Below, one piece after another: positions 1 to 8,958 of a stretch of DNA of 64,000 nucleotides. Under the pieces are notes generated by a model. The model ran no database searches and had not been told where the DNA came from. It saw nothing but the letters and a program-made list of their open reading frames with translations. A program made the position numbers and the translations under genes. Where the stretch lies: NCBI RefSeq assembly GCF_019192965.1, contig NZ_JAHTKU010000016.1:1-64000 (forward strand), given 5' to 3'. Positions within the stretch are counted from its first letter, which is position 1. Every line of letters starts with the position of its first letter. Origin of the DNA: Nocardioides daeguensis. GTDB lineage: Bacteria; Actinomycetota; Actinomycetes; Propionibacteriales; Nocardioidaceae.

Positions 1-57
1 CCCCCACCCCCCCCCTCGACCCGTGGCCCCCCCCCCCGCGCCCCCCCCCCCCCCCCG
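1..57. other. C-homopolymer-rich stretch at window start
   Basis: The first 57 bases are nearly all C, with runs of 9 to 18, broken by two short mixed stretches. No reading frame is credible here. This may be a contig edge with poor base calls or a real GC-rich end; the sequence cannot tell these apart. Bases 58-156, up to the end of the MFS gene, hold nothing recognisable. Confidence 0.6.
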
Positions 58-156
58 TTCGTCAGGTGCGACGGTGGGAGGCGACCATCTCCGCCAGGGC
101 CGCCGCCGCGCAGCGCAGCGCGCACACGACGGCGACCCGGAGGACGTCCCGGAGAG

Positions 157-1569
157 TCACGACCGAGGATCGCGCAGCAGCACGCCCGAGGCGAGCGCAC
201 CCACCGCCGCGACCACGGCAGCGCCGACGAAGGCGGCCGCGTAGCCGTCCGTGAGCGCGGCCGGGTCGCCCAGCCGGTCGGCGCCGGCGGCCGTCGCGAT
301 CGCGGTCATCACGGCCAGTCCCAGCGCGGACCCGATCTGGTAGCTGGTGTTGACGATCCCCGAGGCGAGGCCGCCCTCCTCCGGCGGCGCGGCGGAGATC
401 GCCGTACCCAAGGTGGGGATGAAGGCGAGCGACATGCCGAGCGCGGCGACCAGCGAGGCGGGCAGGACGTCGACGGCGTAGCTGCCGTCGGGGTCGACCA
501 TCGCCAGCCAGGCCATGCCGGCGGCGAGCAGCGCCAGCCCGGTGACGGTCGTGGTGCGGACGCCGAGCGCGGCGAGGACGCGGGGCGCCAGGACGACCAT
601 GCCGACCATGATCAACAGCGTCATCGGCAGCAGCGCGGCCCCGCTGGGGAACGCGGTGAAGCCGAGCACCTGCTGCAGGTAGAGGTTCAGGAAGAACCAC
701 ATCGGGATCCACGCGGCGCCGAGCAGGAGCTGGGCGAGGTTCGCGGCGGCCAGGCTCGGCGCCCGGAGGATACCGAGCCGGACGAGCGGGTCGCGGCCGC
801 GGGCCTGCTGGGCGACGAACAGCGCCACCAGGAGGAGGCCGGCAGCGAGGACCCACCAGGTACGCGCGGCCCCCCAACCGACCTCGGGGGCCTGGACCAC
901 GGCGTACACGAGCGCGGCGAGGCCGGCGGTCACGGTGACCGCACCCACGACGTCGACGCGGCGCGAGCCGCCCGTCGCGCCGGCGGGCATCGAGGAGGGG
1001 ACCAGCGCGAGGATCACCAGCGCGATCGGGATGTTGATGGCGAACACCCACGGCCAGCTGAGGTACTCCGTGATGACGCCACCGAGGAAGACACCGGCCG
1101 TGCCGCCGGCGGGGGCGGCGGCGCCGTACAGGGCCAGGGCCTTGGTCAGCTCGCGCGGGTTGCCACCGAACAGCATCATCAGCAGGGTCAACGCGGACGG
1201 CGCGATGAGCGCGGCGCCCGCCCCCTGGATCGCACGACCGGCGAGCTCCACCTCGACGTTGCCCGCCATCGCGGCGACCAGCGAGCCGGCCGCGAGGACG
1301 ACCCAGCCGGCGGCGAAGACGGTGCGGGCACCGAGGACGTCGGACACCTTGCCGCCGAGCAGCAGCAGGCCGCCGAACGCGACGACGTAGGCGTTGAACA
1401 CCCAGGACAGGTTCTCGGCGCTGAAGCCGAGGTCGCGCTGCATCTCGGGCAGGGCCACGCCGATGATCGACGTGTCCATGATGACCATGAACTGGGCGGC
1501 GGCGATGACCGCGAGCCCGAGCCAGCGGCGGTTCCGACGACCGGCCTCCGGCGGGGTGAGGACTGACAT
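157..1569 (-). CDS. MFS drug/metal exporter, DHA2 (14-TM) type
   Basis: A 470-residue polytopic membrane protein with about 14 hydrophobic segments, the size and pattern of DHA2/EmrB-QacA proton antiporters. The first helix (AAAQFMVIMDTSIIGVALP-type, residues 20-40) carries the D-x-S/T motif typical of the family, and a GGKVSDVLGAR loop follows TM2. It is divergent from csoR with a 136-bp gap. A CsoR-like palindrome lies 25 bp upstream of its ATG, so it is probably part of the copper regulon rather than a generic drug pump; that role is inferred from position. Start ATG at 1569 follows a purine-rich GAAGGAGAA. Confidence 0.9.
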   Translation of the reverse strand: MSVLTPPEAGRRNRRWLGLAVIAAAQFMVIMDTSIIGVALPEMQRDLGFSAENLSWVFNAYVVAFGGLLLLGGKVSDVLGARTVFAAGWVVLAAGSLVAAMAGNVEVELAGRAIQGAGAALIAPSALTLLMMLFGGNPRELTKALALYGAAAPAGGTAGVFLGGVITEYLSWPWVFAINIPIALVILALVPSSMPAGATGGSRRVDVVGAVTVTAGLAALVYAVVQAPEVGWGAARTWWVLAAGLLLVALFVAQQARGRDPLVRLGILRAPSLAAANLAQLLLGAAWIPMWFFLNLYLQQVLGFTAFPSGAALLPMTLLIMVGMVVLAPRVLAALGVRTTTVTGLALLAAGMAWLAMVDPDGSYAVDVLPASLVAALGMSLAFIPTLGTAISAAPPEEGGLASGIVNTSYQIGSALGLAVMTAIATAAGADRLGDPAALTDGYAAAFVGAAVVAAVGALASGVLLRDPRS

Positions 1570-1593
1570 CTCGATTCTCCTTCTTGACGAATG

Positions 1594-1612
1594 GGTACCC
1601 TAGGGGGGTACC
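1594..1612. promoter_or_regulatory. CsoR-like operator, site 1
   Basis: Perfect 7-bp inverted repeat GGTACCC (1594-1600) / GGGTACC (1606-1612) with a 5-bp G-rich spacer. CsoR/RcnR operators are TAC-C/G-tract-GTA palindromes of this kind. It sits just upstream of the divergent MFS start. Confidence 0.65.
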
Positions 1613-1642
1613 GTATGGAACGGATCGGGACGCTACCACGAA

Positions 1643-1659
1643 ATACCGCAGGGGGGTAT
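1643..1659. promoter_or_regulatory. CsoR-like operator, site 2
   Basis: ATACC (1643-1647) and GGTAT (1655-1659) flank a GCAGGGG core, a second site of the same architecture as site 1, 49 bp downstream and nearer csoR. The pair suggests that CsoR controls both the exporter and its own operon. Confidence 0.6.
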
Positions 1660-1705
1660 CCTGTTCGGGCAGGTCGATTCCCCCGCACACGAAGGACACA
1701 GGGCC

Positions 1706-2023
1706 ATGGCACACAGCGACACCGGCGCGGAGCACCAGCACAGCTACATCGCCAACCGCACCAAGGACGACTACCTCAAGCGGCTGCGCCGCATCGAGGG
1801 CCAGGCGCGAGGTCTGCAGCGGATGGTCGAGGAGGAGCAGTACTGCATCGACATCCTCACCCAGGTCTCCGCCATGACGAAGGCCCTCCAGTCCGTCGCG
1901 CTCGGCCTGCTCGACGAGCACCTGGCGCACTGCGTCGTGAACGCCGCCAAGGAAGGGGGCGAGGAGGCCGACATCAAGCTCAAGGAGGCCTCCGACGCCA
2001 TCGCCCGCCTGGTCCGTTCCTGA
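1706..2023 (+). CDS. csoR: CsoR-type copper-sensing repressor
   Basis: A 105-residue all-helical DUF156 protein. The Cu(I) ligand set is visible as C47, H72 and C76, with exactly the 25- and 4-residue spacing of characterised CsoR (C36/H61/C65 in M. tuberculosis). The helix with RLRRIEGQARGLQRM is the family signature. Apo-CsoR binds GC-rich palindromes and releases them on Cu(I) binding. It is followed by copZ, a secreted protein and copA, so copper is the likely effector rather than formaldehyde, nickel or persulfide. The N-terminus has a few extra His residues (H3, H10, H12). Confidence 0.92.
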   Translation: MAHSDTGAEHQHSYIANRTKDDYLKRLRRIEGQARGLQRMVEEEQYCIDILTQVSAMTKALQSVALGLLDEHLAHCVVNAAKEGGEEADIKLKEASDAIARLVRS

Positions 2024-2069
2024 CGCGTCCCGATCCGACTTCCATCCCATCCAGCGAGAGGAATCTCCG

Positions 2070-2276
2070 ATGAGCACCACCCAGACCTTCACCGTCACCG
2101 GCATGACCTGCGGCCACTGCGTCGCCTCCGTCACCGAGGAGGTGCAGGAGATCGCCGGCGTGGAGGACGTCGCGGTCGACCTGCCCACCGGTGCGGTCAC
2201 CATCACCAGCGCCGCTCCCCTCGACGAGTCCGCCGTGAAGGCCGCCGTCGAGGAGGCCGGCTACCAGCTCGCATGA
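2070..2276 (+). CDS. copZ: CopZ-like copper chaperone (HMA domain)
   Basis: A 68-residue single heavy-metal-associated domain with the GMTCGHC metal loop at residues 11-17 and a ferredoxin-like beta-alpha-beta length. It binds Cu(I) through the two cysteines and passes it to the P-type ATPase. AGAGAGGAAT lies upstream of the ATG. Its stop overlaps the next gene's start (ATGA at 2273-2276), so the two are translationally coupled. CsoR-CopZ-CopA order supports copper. Confidence 0.92.
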   Translation: MSTTQTFTVTGMTCGHCVASVTEEVQEIAGVEDVAVDLPTGAVTITSAAPLDESAVKAAVEEAGYQLA

Positions 2277-3199
2277 ACAACCCGACACGGCTGGCCGGCT
2301 TCGGTGCCGTCGCCGCGGTCGTGTTCGGCGTCGCCCTTCTCGCCGGCCGGGCCATCGGCCCGGTCGGCGCGGAGCCGGCGACCCACGACACGCACGCCGA
2401 GCGCACCCACCTGACGCCGGCACCGCCCGGGAGAACCGAGATCCCCGGAGGACTCATGACCTCGCAGGACGGCTACACCCTCACCCTCGACCGCCCACAG
2501 GCCGCTGCCGGCAGCGCGGTCCCGGTGAGCTTCACCATCACCGGACCCGACGGCGCCCCCGTGACGTCGTACGACGTCCAGCACGAGAAGCAGCTCCACC
2601 TGATCGCCGTACGACGCGACTTCAGCGGCTTCCAGCACGTCCACCCCACCCTCACCGACGGCACCTGGTCGACCGACCTCGCGCTGACGCCGGGGACCTG
2701 GCGGCTGTTCGCCGACTTCAAGGCCACCGGCGGCGCGGCGCTCACCCTCGGCACCGACCTCGCGGTCGACGGTGCGTTCGAGGCGGCAGCGCCGACCGAG
2801 GAGTCCCGCACCGCCACCGTCGACGGCTACCAGGTCACCCTCGCCGGCGACCTCGCCGCCGGCGCCGACGCGCGGCTCACGCTGAGCATCAGCAAGGACG
2901 GCAAGCCGGTCACCGACCTGCAGCCCTACCTCGGCGCCTGCGGCCACCTGGTCGCGCTGCGCAGCGGCGACCTCGCCTACCTCCACGTCCACCCGGACGG
3001 CGAGCCCGGCGACGGTACGACGCAGCCGGGCCCGGACGTCGTGTTCCACGCGGCCGTCCCCAGCGCCGGGACCTACCACCTCTACCTCGACTTCCAGCAC
3101 GACGGCGTCGTCCGCACCGCGGCGTTCACCGTCACCGCCGAGGGTGTCGCGCAGAGCACCGACCAGGAGCACGGAGACACCAGTGGACACGCACACTGA
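2273..3199 (+). CDS. Secreted or membrane-anchored His-rich protein of the copper operon
   Basis: 308 residues: an N-terminal hydrophobic segment (residues 7-30; signal peptide or single anchor), then two beta-rich repeats of about 110 residues. Each repeat holds an H-x-H element near an aspartate-rich turn ([11 protein letters not shown] around 125 and [12 protein letters not shown] around 240) and a GTW/TYH-LxxDF strand. The C-terminus is His-rich (HGDTSGHAH). The repeats resemble extracellular cupredoxin-like or metal-binding folds seen next to actinobacterial copA. A role in extracytoplasmic copper binding is inferred from location and His content. It overlaps copZ by 4 bp and the copA start by 17 bp. 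Confidence 0.75.
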   Translation: MNNPTRLAGFGAVAAVVFGVALLAGRAIGPVGAEPATHDTHAERTHLTPAPPGRTEIPGGLMTSQDGYTLTLDRPQAAAGSAVPVSFTITGPDGAPVTSYDVQHEKQLHLIAVRRDFSGFQHVHPTLTDGTWSTDLALTPGTWRLFADFKATGGAALTLGTDLAVDGAFEAAAPTEESRTATVDGYQVTLAGDLAAGADARLTLSISKDGKPVTDLQPYLGACGHLVALRSGDLAYLHVHPDGEPGDGTTQPGPDVVFHAAVPSAGTYHLYLDFQHDGVVRTAAFTVTAEGVAQSTDQEHGDTSGHAH

Positions 3200-5465
3200 C
3201 CCCACGACGCCGGCCGGCGGGGAGCAGCAGGTCGAGCTCGCCCTCACCGGGATGACCTGCGCCTCCTGCGCCAACCGGATCGAGCGCAAGCTCAACAAGC
3301 TCGAGGGCGTCACCGCGACGGTCAACTACGCGACCGAGAAGGCCAAGGTGACCTACGCCGACGGCGTCTCCACCGACGACCTGGTCGCTGCCGTCGAGGC
3401 GGCCGGCTACGGCGCCTCGCTGCCGAAGCCGCCTGCTGCGGAGGGCCAGGAGCCCGCAGCGGAGGCAGATCCGGTCGCGACGCTGCGGCAGCGGCTCGTC
3501 GTCTCGGCCGTGCTGTCGGTGCCGGTCATCGCGATGGCGATGGTGCCGGCGTTCCAGTTCGACAACTGGCAGTGGCTCTCGCTGACCCTGGCCGCTCCGG
3601 TCGTGGTGTGGGGCGCCTACCCGTTCCACAAGGCGGCCTGGACCAACCTGCGCCACGGCACGTCCACCATGGACACGCTGATCTCGCTCGGCACGCTGGC
3701 CGCGCTCGGTTGGTCGCTGTACGCCCTGTTCTGGGGCACCGCCGGGGTCACCGGGATGAAGCACCCGTTCGAGCTGACCATCGAGCGCAGCGACGGCAGC
3801 GGCAACATCTACCTCGAGGCCGCGGCCGGCGTGACGACCTTCATCCTGGCCGGTCGCTACTTCGAGCAACGCTCGAAGCGGCGGGCCGGGGCGGCGCTCC
3901 AGGCGCTGCTCGAGCTCGGCGCCAAGGAGGTCGCCGTCCTCGGGCCCGACGACACCGAGACCCGGATGCCGGTGGCGGAGCTGAAGGTGGGCGACCGGTT
4001 CGTCGTACGCCCCGGCGAGAAGATCGCCACCGACGGCGTGGTCGAGCGCGGCAGCTCCGCGGTCGACGCCTCGATGCTGACCGGCGAGTCCGTGCCGGTC
4101 GAGGTCGGCGAGGGCGACCCGGTCGTGGGCTCGTGCGTCAACGCGGGCGGCCGGCTGGTCGTCCGGGCAACCCGGGTCGGCGCCGACACCCAGCTCGCGC
4201 AGATGGCGCGGCTGGTCGAGGACGCCCAGAACGGCAAGGCCCAGGTCCAGCGCCTGGCCGACCGGATCTCCGGGATCTTCGTGCCGATCGTCATCCTGCT
4301 CGCGGCCGGCACGCTCGGCTTCTGGCTCGGGACGGGCGACGGCCTCGCCGCGGCGTTCACGGCCGCGGTCGCCGTCCTCATCATCGCCTGCCCCTGCGCC
4401 CTCGGCCTGGCCACGCCCACCGCCCTCATGGTCGGCACCGGCCGGGGCGCCCAGCTCGGCATCCTGATCAAGGGCCCCGAGGTGCTCGAGTCGACCCGCG
4501 CCGTCGACACCGTCGTCCTCGACAAGACGGGCACGGTCACGACCGGGCGGATGACGCTGCGCGACGTGGTCGCCGAGCCGGGCGAGTCCGCCGCGGAGGT
4601 GCTGCGGTACGCCGGTGCGCTCGAGGACGCCTCCGAGCACCCGATCGCCCGCGCCGTCGCCGACGCGGCGCGCGAGGCCGGCGACCTGCCCACGGTCGAG
4701 GACTTCGCGAACATCGAGGGGCTCGGCGTCCAGGGCGTCCTGGTCGAGGGCGACGCGTCGCACGCGGTGCTCGTCGGTCGCCCCCGGCTGCTGGAGGAGT
4801 GGTCGCAGCACCTCTCGCCGGCACTGCAGTCGGCGCTCGAGCAGGCCCAGGCGACGGGCGGCACGGCCGTCGCGGTCGGCTGGGACGGCAAGGCTCGCGG
4901 GGTCGTCGTGGTCGCCGACGCGGTCAAGCCGACCTCGGCCACCGCCATCACGCAGCTGCGCTCGCTGGGGCTGCGACCCGTGCTGCTCACCGGCGACAAC
5001 GCCGTGGTGGCGCGGACCGTGGCGGCGCAGGTCGGGATCGACGAGGCGGACGTGATCGCCGACGTACTGCCCGCCGACAAGGTCGACGTCGTCAAGCGGC
5101 TGCAGGACGAGGGTCGCGTCGTCGCGATGGTCGGCGACGGCGTCAACGACGCCGCCGCGCTGGCCCAGGCCGACCTCGGCCTGGCGATGGGCACCGGCAC
5201 CGACGTGGCGATCGAGGCCAGCGACCTCACCCTGGTCCGCGGCGACCTGCAGGTGGCGGTCGACGCGATCCGCCTCTCCCGGCGGACCCTGGCCACGATC
5301 AAGGGCAACCTGTTCTGGGCCTTCGCCTACAACGTCGCCGCCCTGCCGCTGGCCGCCGCCGGCCTGCTCAACCCGATGCTGGCCGGGGCCGCGATGGCGT
5401 TCTCGTCGGTGTTCGTGGTGTCGAACAGCCTGCGGCTGCGCAGCTTCCGGCCCACCGCTGGTTGA
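3183..5465 (+). CDS. copA: Cu(I)-exporting P1B-type ATPase
   Basis: About 760 residues. One N-terminal HMA domain has CASC at residues 26-29. Eight membrane segments follow, with the metal-site CPC motif at about 403-405, phosphorylation motif DKTGT with D447, the SEHP motif with H486, and GDGVND at 651-656: a complete P1B-1 set. It exports Cu(I) using ATP. GTG at 3183 was chosen because CGGAGA lies 6 bp upstream and the HMA domain starts soon after; an in-frame GTG at 3144 has no clear ribosome site. The last residues and stop codon (5453-5465) lie inside a copy of the GCTGGTTGAG repeat that continues downstream, so the repeat has set the C-terminus. Confidence 0.95.
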   Translation: MDTHTDPTTPAGGEQQVELALTGMTCASCANRIERKLNKLEGVTATVNYATEKAKVTYADGVSTDDLVAAVEAAGYGASLPKPPAAEGQEPAAEADPVATLRQRLVVSAVLSVPVIAMAMVPAFQFDNWQWLSLTLAAPVVVWGAYPFHKAAWTNLRHGTSTMDTLISLGTLAALGWSLYALFWGTAGVTGMKHPFELTIERSDGSGNIYLEAAAGVTTFILAGRYFEQRSKRRAGAALQALLELGAKEVAVLGPDDTETRMPVAELKVGDRFVVRPGEKIATDGVVERGSSAVDASMLTGESVPVEVGEGDPVVGSCVNAGGRLVVRATRVGADTQLAQMARLVEDAQNGKAQVQRLADRISGIFVPIVILLAAGTLGFWLGTGDGLAAAFTAAVAVLIIACPCALGLATPTALMVGTGRGAQLGILIKGPEVLESTRAVDTVVLDKTGTVTTGRMTLRDVVAEPGESAAEVLRYAGALEDASEHPIARAVADAAREAGDLPTVEDFANIEGLGVQGVLVEGDASHAVLVGRPRLLEEWSQHLSPALQSALEQAQATGGTAVAVGWDGKARGVVVVADAVKPTSATAITQLRSLGLRPVLLTGDNAVVARTVAAQVGIDEADVIADVLPADKVDVVKRLQDEGRVVAMVGDGVNDAAALAQADLGLAMGTGTDVAIEASDLTLVRGDLQVAVDAIRLSRRTLATIKGNLFWAFAYNVAALPLAAAGLLNPMLAGAAMAFSSVFVVSNSLRLRSFRPTAG

Positions 5466-5476
5466 GCCTCGGCCCG

Positions 5477-5597
5477 CCGCTGGTTGAGGTGCGACGAGCG
5501 CCAGCGAGGAGCCTCGAAACCAGGGGCCGTGCTGCCACCGCTGGTTGAGGTGCGACGAGCGCCAGCGAGGAGCCTCGAAACCAGGAGCCGTGCTGCC
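5477..5597. repeat. 61-bp tandem repeat, two near-identical units
   Basis: Units 5477-5537 and 5538-5597 differ at one or two bases. Each contains GGTTGAGGTGCGA...CCTCGAAACC, whose ends are complementary (GAGG/CCTC), so each unit could fold as a hairpin. A third partial copy lies in the copA stop region (5453-5466). The motif recurs in related form near 48,834 and 62,040. Confidence 0.9.
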
Positions 5598-5637
5598 GGA
5601 AGGTCCGCATGGCCGGGTCCCAGCATCGGGCCCGGAG

Positions 5638-5730
5638 GTTTCGAGGCTCGGCCGCGGGCGGCCTCGCACCTCAACCACCGGACAGGATCGGCCGCGGGCG
5701 GCCTCGCACCTCAACCACCGGACAGGATCG
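5638..5730. repeat. Inverted copy plus exact 40-bp tandem duplication
   Basis: From 5638 the repeat motif appears in reverse orientation (GGTTTCGAGGCTCGG...CCTCGCACCTCAACC). Bases 5651-5690 and 5691-5730 are an exact 40-bp duplication. Together with the forward units upstream this makes a 270-bp repeat patch filling the gap between copA and the VOC gene. No gene is seen in it. Confidence 0.9.
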
Positions 5731-5803
5731 GCCGCGACCACCGCGCCGAAGCCGTCAGGAATCGAGAAGCAGCGGCGATCGGGGCGGACCTAGCGTCGGG
5801 GAC

Positions 5804-6505
5804 ATGAACCCGAACTCCCTGGACGCCCTCACCCTCGAGGTGGCCGACCCGGCCGCCGCTCGCGACTTCTACGCCCGGGCCTTCGGCTCGGACCTCCCGC
5901 TCGAGTTCCGCGCGTCGGACGCGCCGACCGACGGCTTCCGCGGCTTCCACGTCTCCCTCACCCTGGCCCAGCCGGCCGACGTCGACAGCCTCGTCGAGAC
6001 CGCGCTCGCGGCCGGCGCGACGGCGATCAAGCCGGTCGCCAAGTCCTTCTGGGGCTACGGCGGCGTGCTGCGCGCGCCCGACGGCACGATCTGGAAGGTC
6101 GTCAGCTCGTCGAAGAAGAACAAGGGACCGGCCAGGCGCGACATCGAGAGCATCGTGCTCCTCATCGGGTGCGAAGACATCGCCGCCAGCAAGGCGTTCT
6201 ACGTCGAGCGCGGGTTCGCGATCGCCCGCAGCTTCGGGAGGAAGTACGTCGAGTTCGAGCCCGGCTCCGGCTCCGTGATCCTGGGCCTACTGCCCCGCAA
6301 GGCGCTGGCGAAGGACGCCGGCGTGCCGATCGAGGGCAGCGGCTCGCACCGCGTGGTCCTTGTCGGCGGCAGCACCGCGGCGAGCGACCCCGACGGCTTC
6401 GTCTGGGAGCCCACGACCGGTCAGCGGACCGCGAAGCCGAGCCAGGAACCGAGCACCAGCGTCGCCACCCCGACCTCGACCCGGCGGGCGAGGCGGGACG
6501 GGTAG
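5804..6505 (+). CDS. VOC-family (glyoxalase-like) protein, two modules
   Basis: 233 residues with two VOC modules (about 4-105 and 115-215), each with the A-x-x-FY start (AARDFYARAF, ASKAFYVERG) and a DGTIWK / DPDGFVWE end. Two modules make one paired beta-barrel. The substrate is unknown: the usual metal His/Glu ligands are not obvious, so it may bind a small molecule rather than catalyse. ATG 5804 is preferred to the longer frame, which runs back into repeat DNA. The 3' end overlaps the convergent DUF2784 gene by 85 bp; residues after about 210 look non-homologous. Confidence 0.8.
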   Translation: MNPNSLDALTLEVADPAAARDFYARAFGSDLPLEFRASDAPTDGFRGFHVSLTLAQPADVDSLVETALAAGATAIKPVAKSFWGYGGVLRAPDGTIWKVVSSSKKNKGPARRDIESIVLLIGCEDIAASKAFYVERGFAIARSFGRKYVEFEPGSGSVILGLLPRKALAKDAGVPIEGSGSHRVVLVGGSTAASDPDGFVWEPTTGQRTAKPSQEPSTSVATPTSTRRARRDG

Positions 6506-6762
6506 ACCCGGTCCTCGAGGTAGTGGGCGATGAACCCACGCTCGTCCATCCGCGGCTTGCCCGCACCCTCGCGGCCCCAGTCCTCCAGGCGCGAGAGGGG
6601 ACACGCGGCATCGGTCACGGCCATCCGCCCACCCCACAGGGCCGCGGCGAGGTGGGGAAGCAGCACCCACGGCATCAGCCACGCCAGGAAGCCGCCGATC
6701 ACCGTGAAACCGACGAACACCACGTGCACCGCGAAGGCTCCTGCTGCGACGACCCGGTGCAT
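6421..6762 (-). CDS. DUF2784 membrane protein
   Basis: 113 residues. Two long hydrophobic helices occupy residues 4-40 (with FVGFTVIGGFLAW) and a third lies near the C-terminus. The middle has a CPLSRLEDWGREGAGKP stretch followed by GFIAHYLEDRVYP, the conserved pattern of DUF2784 proteins. The function is unknown and the likely location is the cytoplasmic membrane. It is convergent with, and overlaps, the VOC gene. Confidence 0.85.
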   Translation of the reverse strand: MHRVVAAGAFAVHVVFVGFTVIGGFLAWLMPWVLLPHLAAALWGGRMAVTDAACPLSRLEDWGREGAGKPRMDERGFIAHYLEDRVYPSRLARRVEVGVATLVLGSWLGFAVR

Positions 6763-6830
6763 AGAGCGGATAGTAGTGACACGGCGTCACGGTTTTCCCG
6801 GCAGGTCAGTGGCGGGGTTCCTGCTCCGCG

Positions 6831-6883
6831 CCCCATGCGATTTGGCTGAAGATCGGGCCCGTTCGCAACCCATTCGCATGGGG
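6831..6883. repeat. 53-bp palindromic element, copy A
   Basis: CCCCATGCGATTTGG (6831-6845) and CATTCGCATGGGG (6871-6883) face each other across a GC-rich centre. Same total length and arms as copies at 15,507 and 56,278. It lies in the 246-bp gap before the NarL-type regulator gene; nothing else is recognised in that gap. Confidence 0.85.
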
Positions 6884-7008
6884 TGCCCGACTCAGACCAG
6901 CCCCGCCGCGACTGGGCCCGGCGCCGTCGACCCACGGCGAGGCGCCGGGCGGCACCGGCGGGTCGTGGAAGGTGACGATGTCGTGGCGGCTCGGCACGGT
7001 CGGCTCGC

Positions 7009-7665
7009 TCAGCCCGCCAGGCCGTGCTCGTGCGCGAAGACGACGATCTGCACCCGGTCGCGCAACCCGAGCTTGCGCAGGATCGCGCCGACGTGGGTCT
7101 TCACCGTCGACTCGCTGAGGAACACGTGCCCGGCGATCTCCTGGTTCGACAGCCCCCGGGCGACGGCGGAGAACACCTCGCGCTCCTTCTCGGTGAGCCC
7201 GGTGTACGACGCCGGCGGAGCCGCGGGCGCTTGGAACTGGCTGTCCAGCAGGGTGGACAGGTCGGCCGGGGCGAGCACCGCGTTGCCGACGTGCACGGTG
7301 CGGATGGCGTCGCGCAGCATGACGGGGGTGGTGCCCTTGAGCAGGAACCCGCTGGCGCCGTACCTGATCGCCGTCGCGGCGCGGTCGTCGAGGTTGAAGG
7401 TGGTGAGCACGACGACGCGGACCGGGCGCTCGCGGCGGGCGGCGCGGTCGGGCAGGAAGATCTGCCGGGTCGCCTCGACGCCGTCCATCTCCGGCATCCG
7501 AATGTCCATCAGCACCACGTCGGGCGCCAGCTCGTCGACGAGCCGGACCGCCTCGAGGCCGTCGGCCGCCGTACCGACGACCTCCATCCCCTCCTGGGCG
7601 TCGACGATCACCCGGACGCCCTCGCGGAAGAGCTCCTGGTCGTCGACGAGCAGCACCTTGATCAT
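7009..7665 (-). CDS. NarL/LuxR-family response regulator
   Basis: 218 residues: receiver domain with D8/D9, phospho-acceptor D54 (LMDIRMPEMDG) and K105-region, then a LuxR C-terminal helix-turn-helix (TEKEREVFSAVARGLSNQEIA..., 150-210). It is activated by phosphotransfer from the kinase encoded immediately upstream, whose stop overlaps its start by 4 bp (7662-7665). Target genes are not evident; the nearest downstream genes on the same strand are far away. Confidence 0.93.
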   Translation of the reverse strand: MIKVLLVDDQELFREGVRVIVDAQEGMEVVGTAADGLEAVRLVDELAPDVVLMDIRMPEMDGVEATRQIFLPDRAARRERPVRVVVLTTFNLDDRAATAIRYGASGFLLKGTTPVMLRDAIRTVHVGNAVLAPADLSTLLDSQFQAPAAPPASYTGLTEKEREVFSAVARGLSNQEIAGHVFLSESTVKTHVGAILRKLGLRDRVQIVVFAHEHGLAG

Positions 7666-8852
7666 CGGTTACGCACCGGCACCCACGCGGTCGCGGTGAA
7701 CGTCGGCGGATCGGCCCGGCGGCGTACGTCGAGCCGGCCGCCGACCGCCTCCAGCCGGCGCCGCATCCCGTCGAGTCCCTGTCCCCCACCGGGTGCCGGA
7801 TCCCCCGCGGGTAGGGCGTTTCGGACCTCGATGCGCAAGTCACCCTCCCAGTGCCGCTCGACGTGGACCGGCTGGTCGCGCCGGCCGTGCTTGATCGCGT
7901 TGGTCAGCATCTCCTGCAGCACCCGGAACGCCACGACCGCGAGCTCGGGCGGCATCGGGTGCGGCGTACCGACCTCGGTCGTCACCACCTCGTGCCCGCT
8001 CGCGCGCACCCCCTCGACGAGGCTGTCGAGGTCCGCGTGCTGCGCGGCCCGGGTGGCCGCCGACGCCTGCCCGGCGGTCGAGGCGAGCACCTCGCGGACG
8101 TCCTCGAGCGAGGAGCGCGCCGACCCGGCGATGTTCGCCATCGTGGTCTTGAGCCCCTGGGTGTCGGCCTCCTCGAGGTACTGGGCGGACTCGGCCTGGG
8201 CGAGGATCACCGCCAGCGAGTGACCGACGACGTCGTGCACGTCACGGGCCAGCTGGGCCTGCTCCTCCCGCAGCCGGGCGATCTCCTCGGCCTGGTCGCG
8301 CTGCGCCTCGGCCGCGACCTGCGAGCGGTGCGAGTCCTGCGAACGGGCGGCGAAGCGGACCGCCAGGCCGAGCAGCCACGGTGTCGCCAGCAGCGCGAAG
8401 CCGACCAGTGCCGCGGCCAGCCGCCAGTCGTAGCGGCTGTAGGAGTCGACGGCGAGCCGCTCGACGCCGAGCATCCGCATCGCCTCGTAGAAGGCGTACG
8501 GCGACCACATCAGCACCGCGATGGCCGCGCTCAGGGGGATCGAGAGCCCGCTGAGCCACACGGTCAGCGGGCGGCCCCACCGCGCGCAGCCGAACGCGAC
8601 CACGGCGAGCAGCGCCTCGGAGAGCATCGGGTCGACGCCGAGCAGGATCTGCACCGTCCCGGTCCCCCACGCGACGGCGAGCGCCGCCGCGGGCAACCGC
8701 CGGGCCAGGCCCACCGCGACCGCGACACCGGCCACGACCAGGAGCGCAGCCCCGGGAGGCGGCTCGTAGGACCGGTCGACCTCGACCAGCGCGACGACGA
8801 GGACGCCCACCCCCGCGAGCAGGTCCGGCAGCCAGCGCTCCGCACGGTTCAC
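7662..8852 (-). CDS. Sensor histidine kinase, HisKA_3 type
   Basis: 396 residues. The N-terminal half has about five to six membrane helices with almost no extracytoplasmic loops, then a coiled linker (residues 175-200) and the HisKA_3 dimerisation box RDVHDVVGHSLAVIL with its phospho-His near 206. A degenerate HATPase domain carries N (ITNAIKHG) and GQGLDGMRRRL. This is the DesK/LiaS-like architecture often used for membrane or cell-wall stress. Overlaps its response regulator by 4 bp. Confidence 0.92.
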   Translation of the reverse strand: MNRAERWLPDLLAGVGVLVVALVEVDRSYEPPPGAALLVVAGVAVAVGLARRLPAAALAVAWGTGTVQILLGVDPMLSEALLAVVAFGCARWGRPLTVWLSGLSIPLSAAIAVLMWSPYAFYEAMRMLGVERLAVDSYSRYDWRLAAALVGFALLATPWLLGLAVRFAARSQDSHRSQVAAEAQRDQAEEIARLREEQAQLARDVHDVVGHSLAVILAQAESAQYLEEADTQGLKTTMANIAGSARSSLEDVREVLASTAGQASAATRAAQHADLDSLVEGVRASGHEVVTTEVGTPHPMPPELAVVAFRVLQEMLTNAIKHGRRDQPVHVERHWEGDLRIEVRNALPAGDPAPGGGQGLDGMRRRLEAVGGRLDVRRRADPPTFTATAWVPVRNR

Positions 8853-8876
8853 GCCGGTCCTCCTGCCGATCGGGTC

Positions 8877-8904
8877 GGTTCAACTACCGAGTTTGTAGTG
8901 AACC
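8877..8904. promoter_or_regulatory. Inverted repeat upstream of the histidine-kinase gene
   Basis: GGTTCAACTAC (8877-8887) and GTAGTGAACC (8895-8904) form a 10-bp palindrome with one bulged base in an AT-richer island, 25 bp upstream of the kinase start and 55 bp past the end of the D-Ala ligase gene. Possible operator for the two-component operon. Confidence 0.4.
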
Positions 8905-8958
8905 CGTCCCCGACACGACAAATCCGGTCGTTGAACCGCAACCCGGCCGGCCACGCAC

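Noticed and set aside
62..2206. A 714-residue open frame on the minus strand covering the exporter and copper genes
   Set aside because: It is the shadow of the MFS and csoR genes, which have clear domains; the frame's composition is Arg/Pro/Ala-biased junk.
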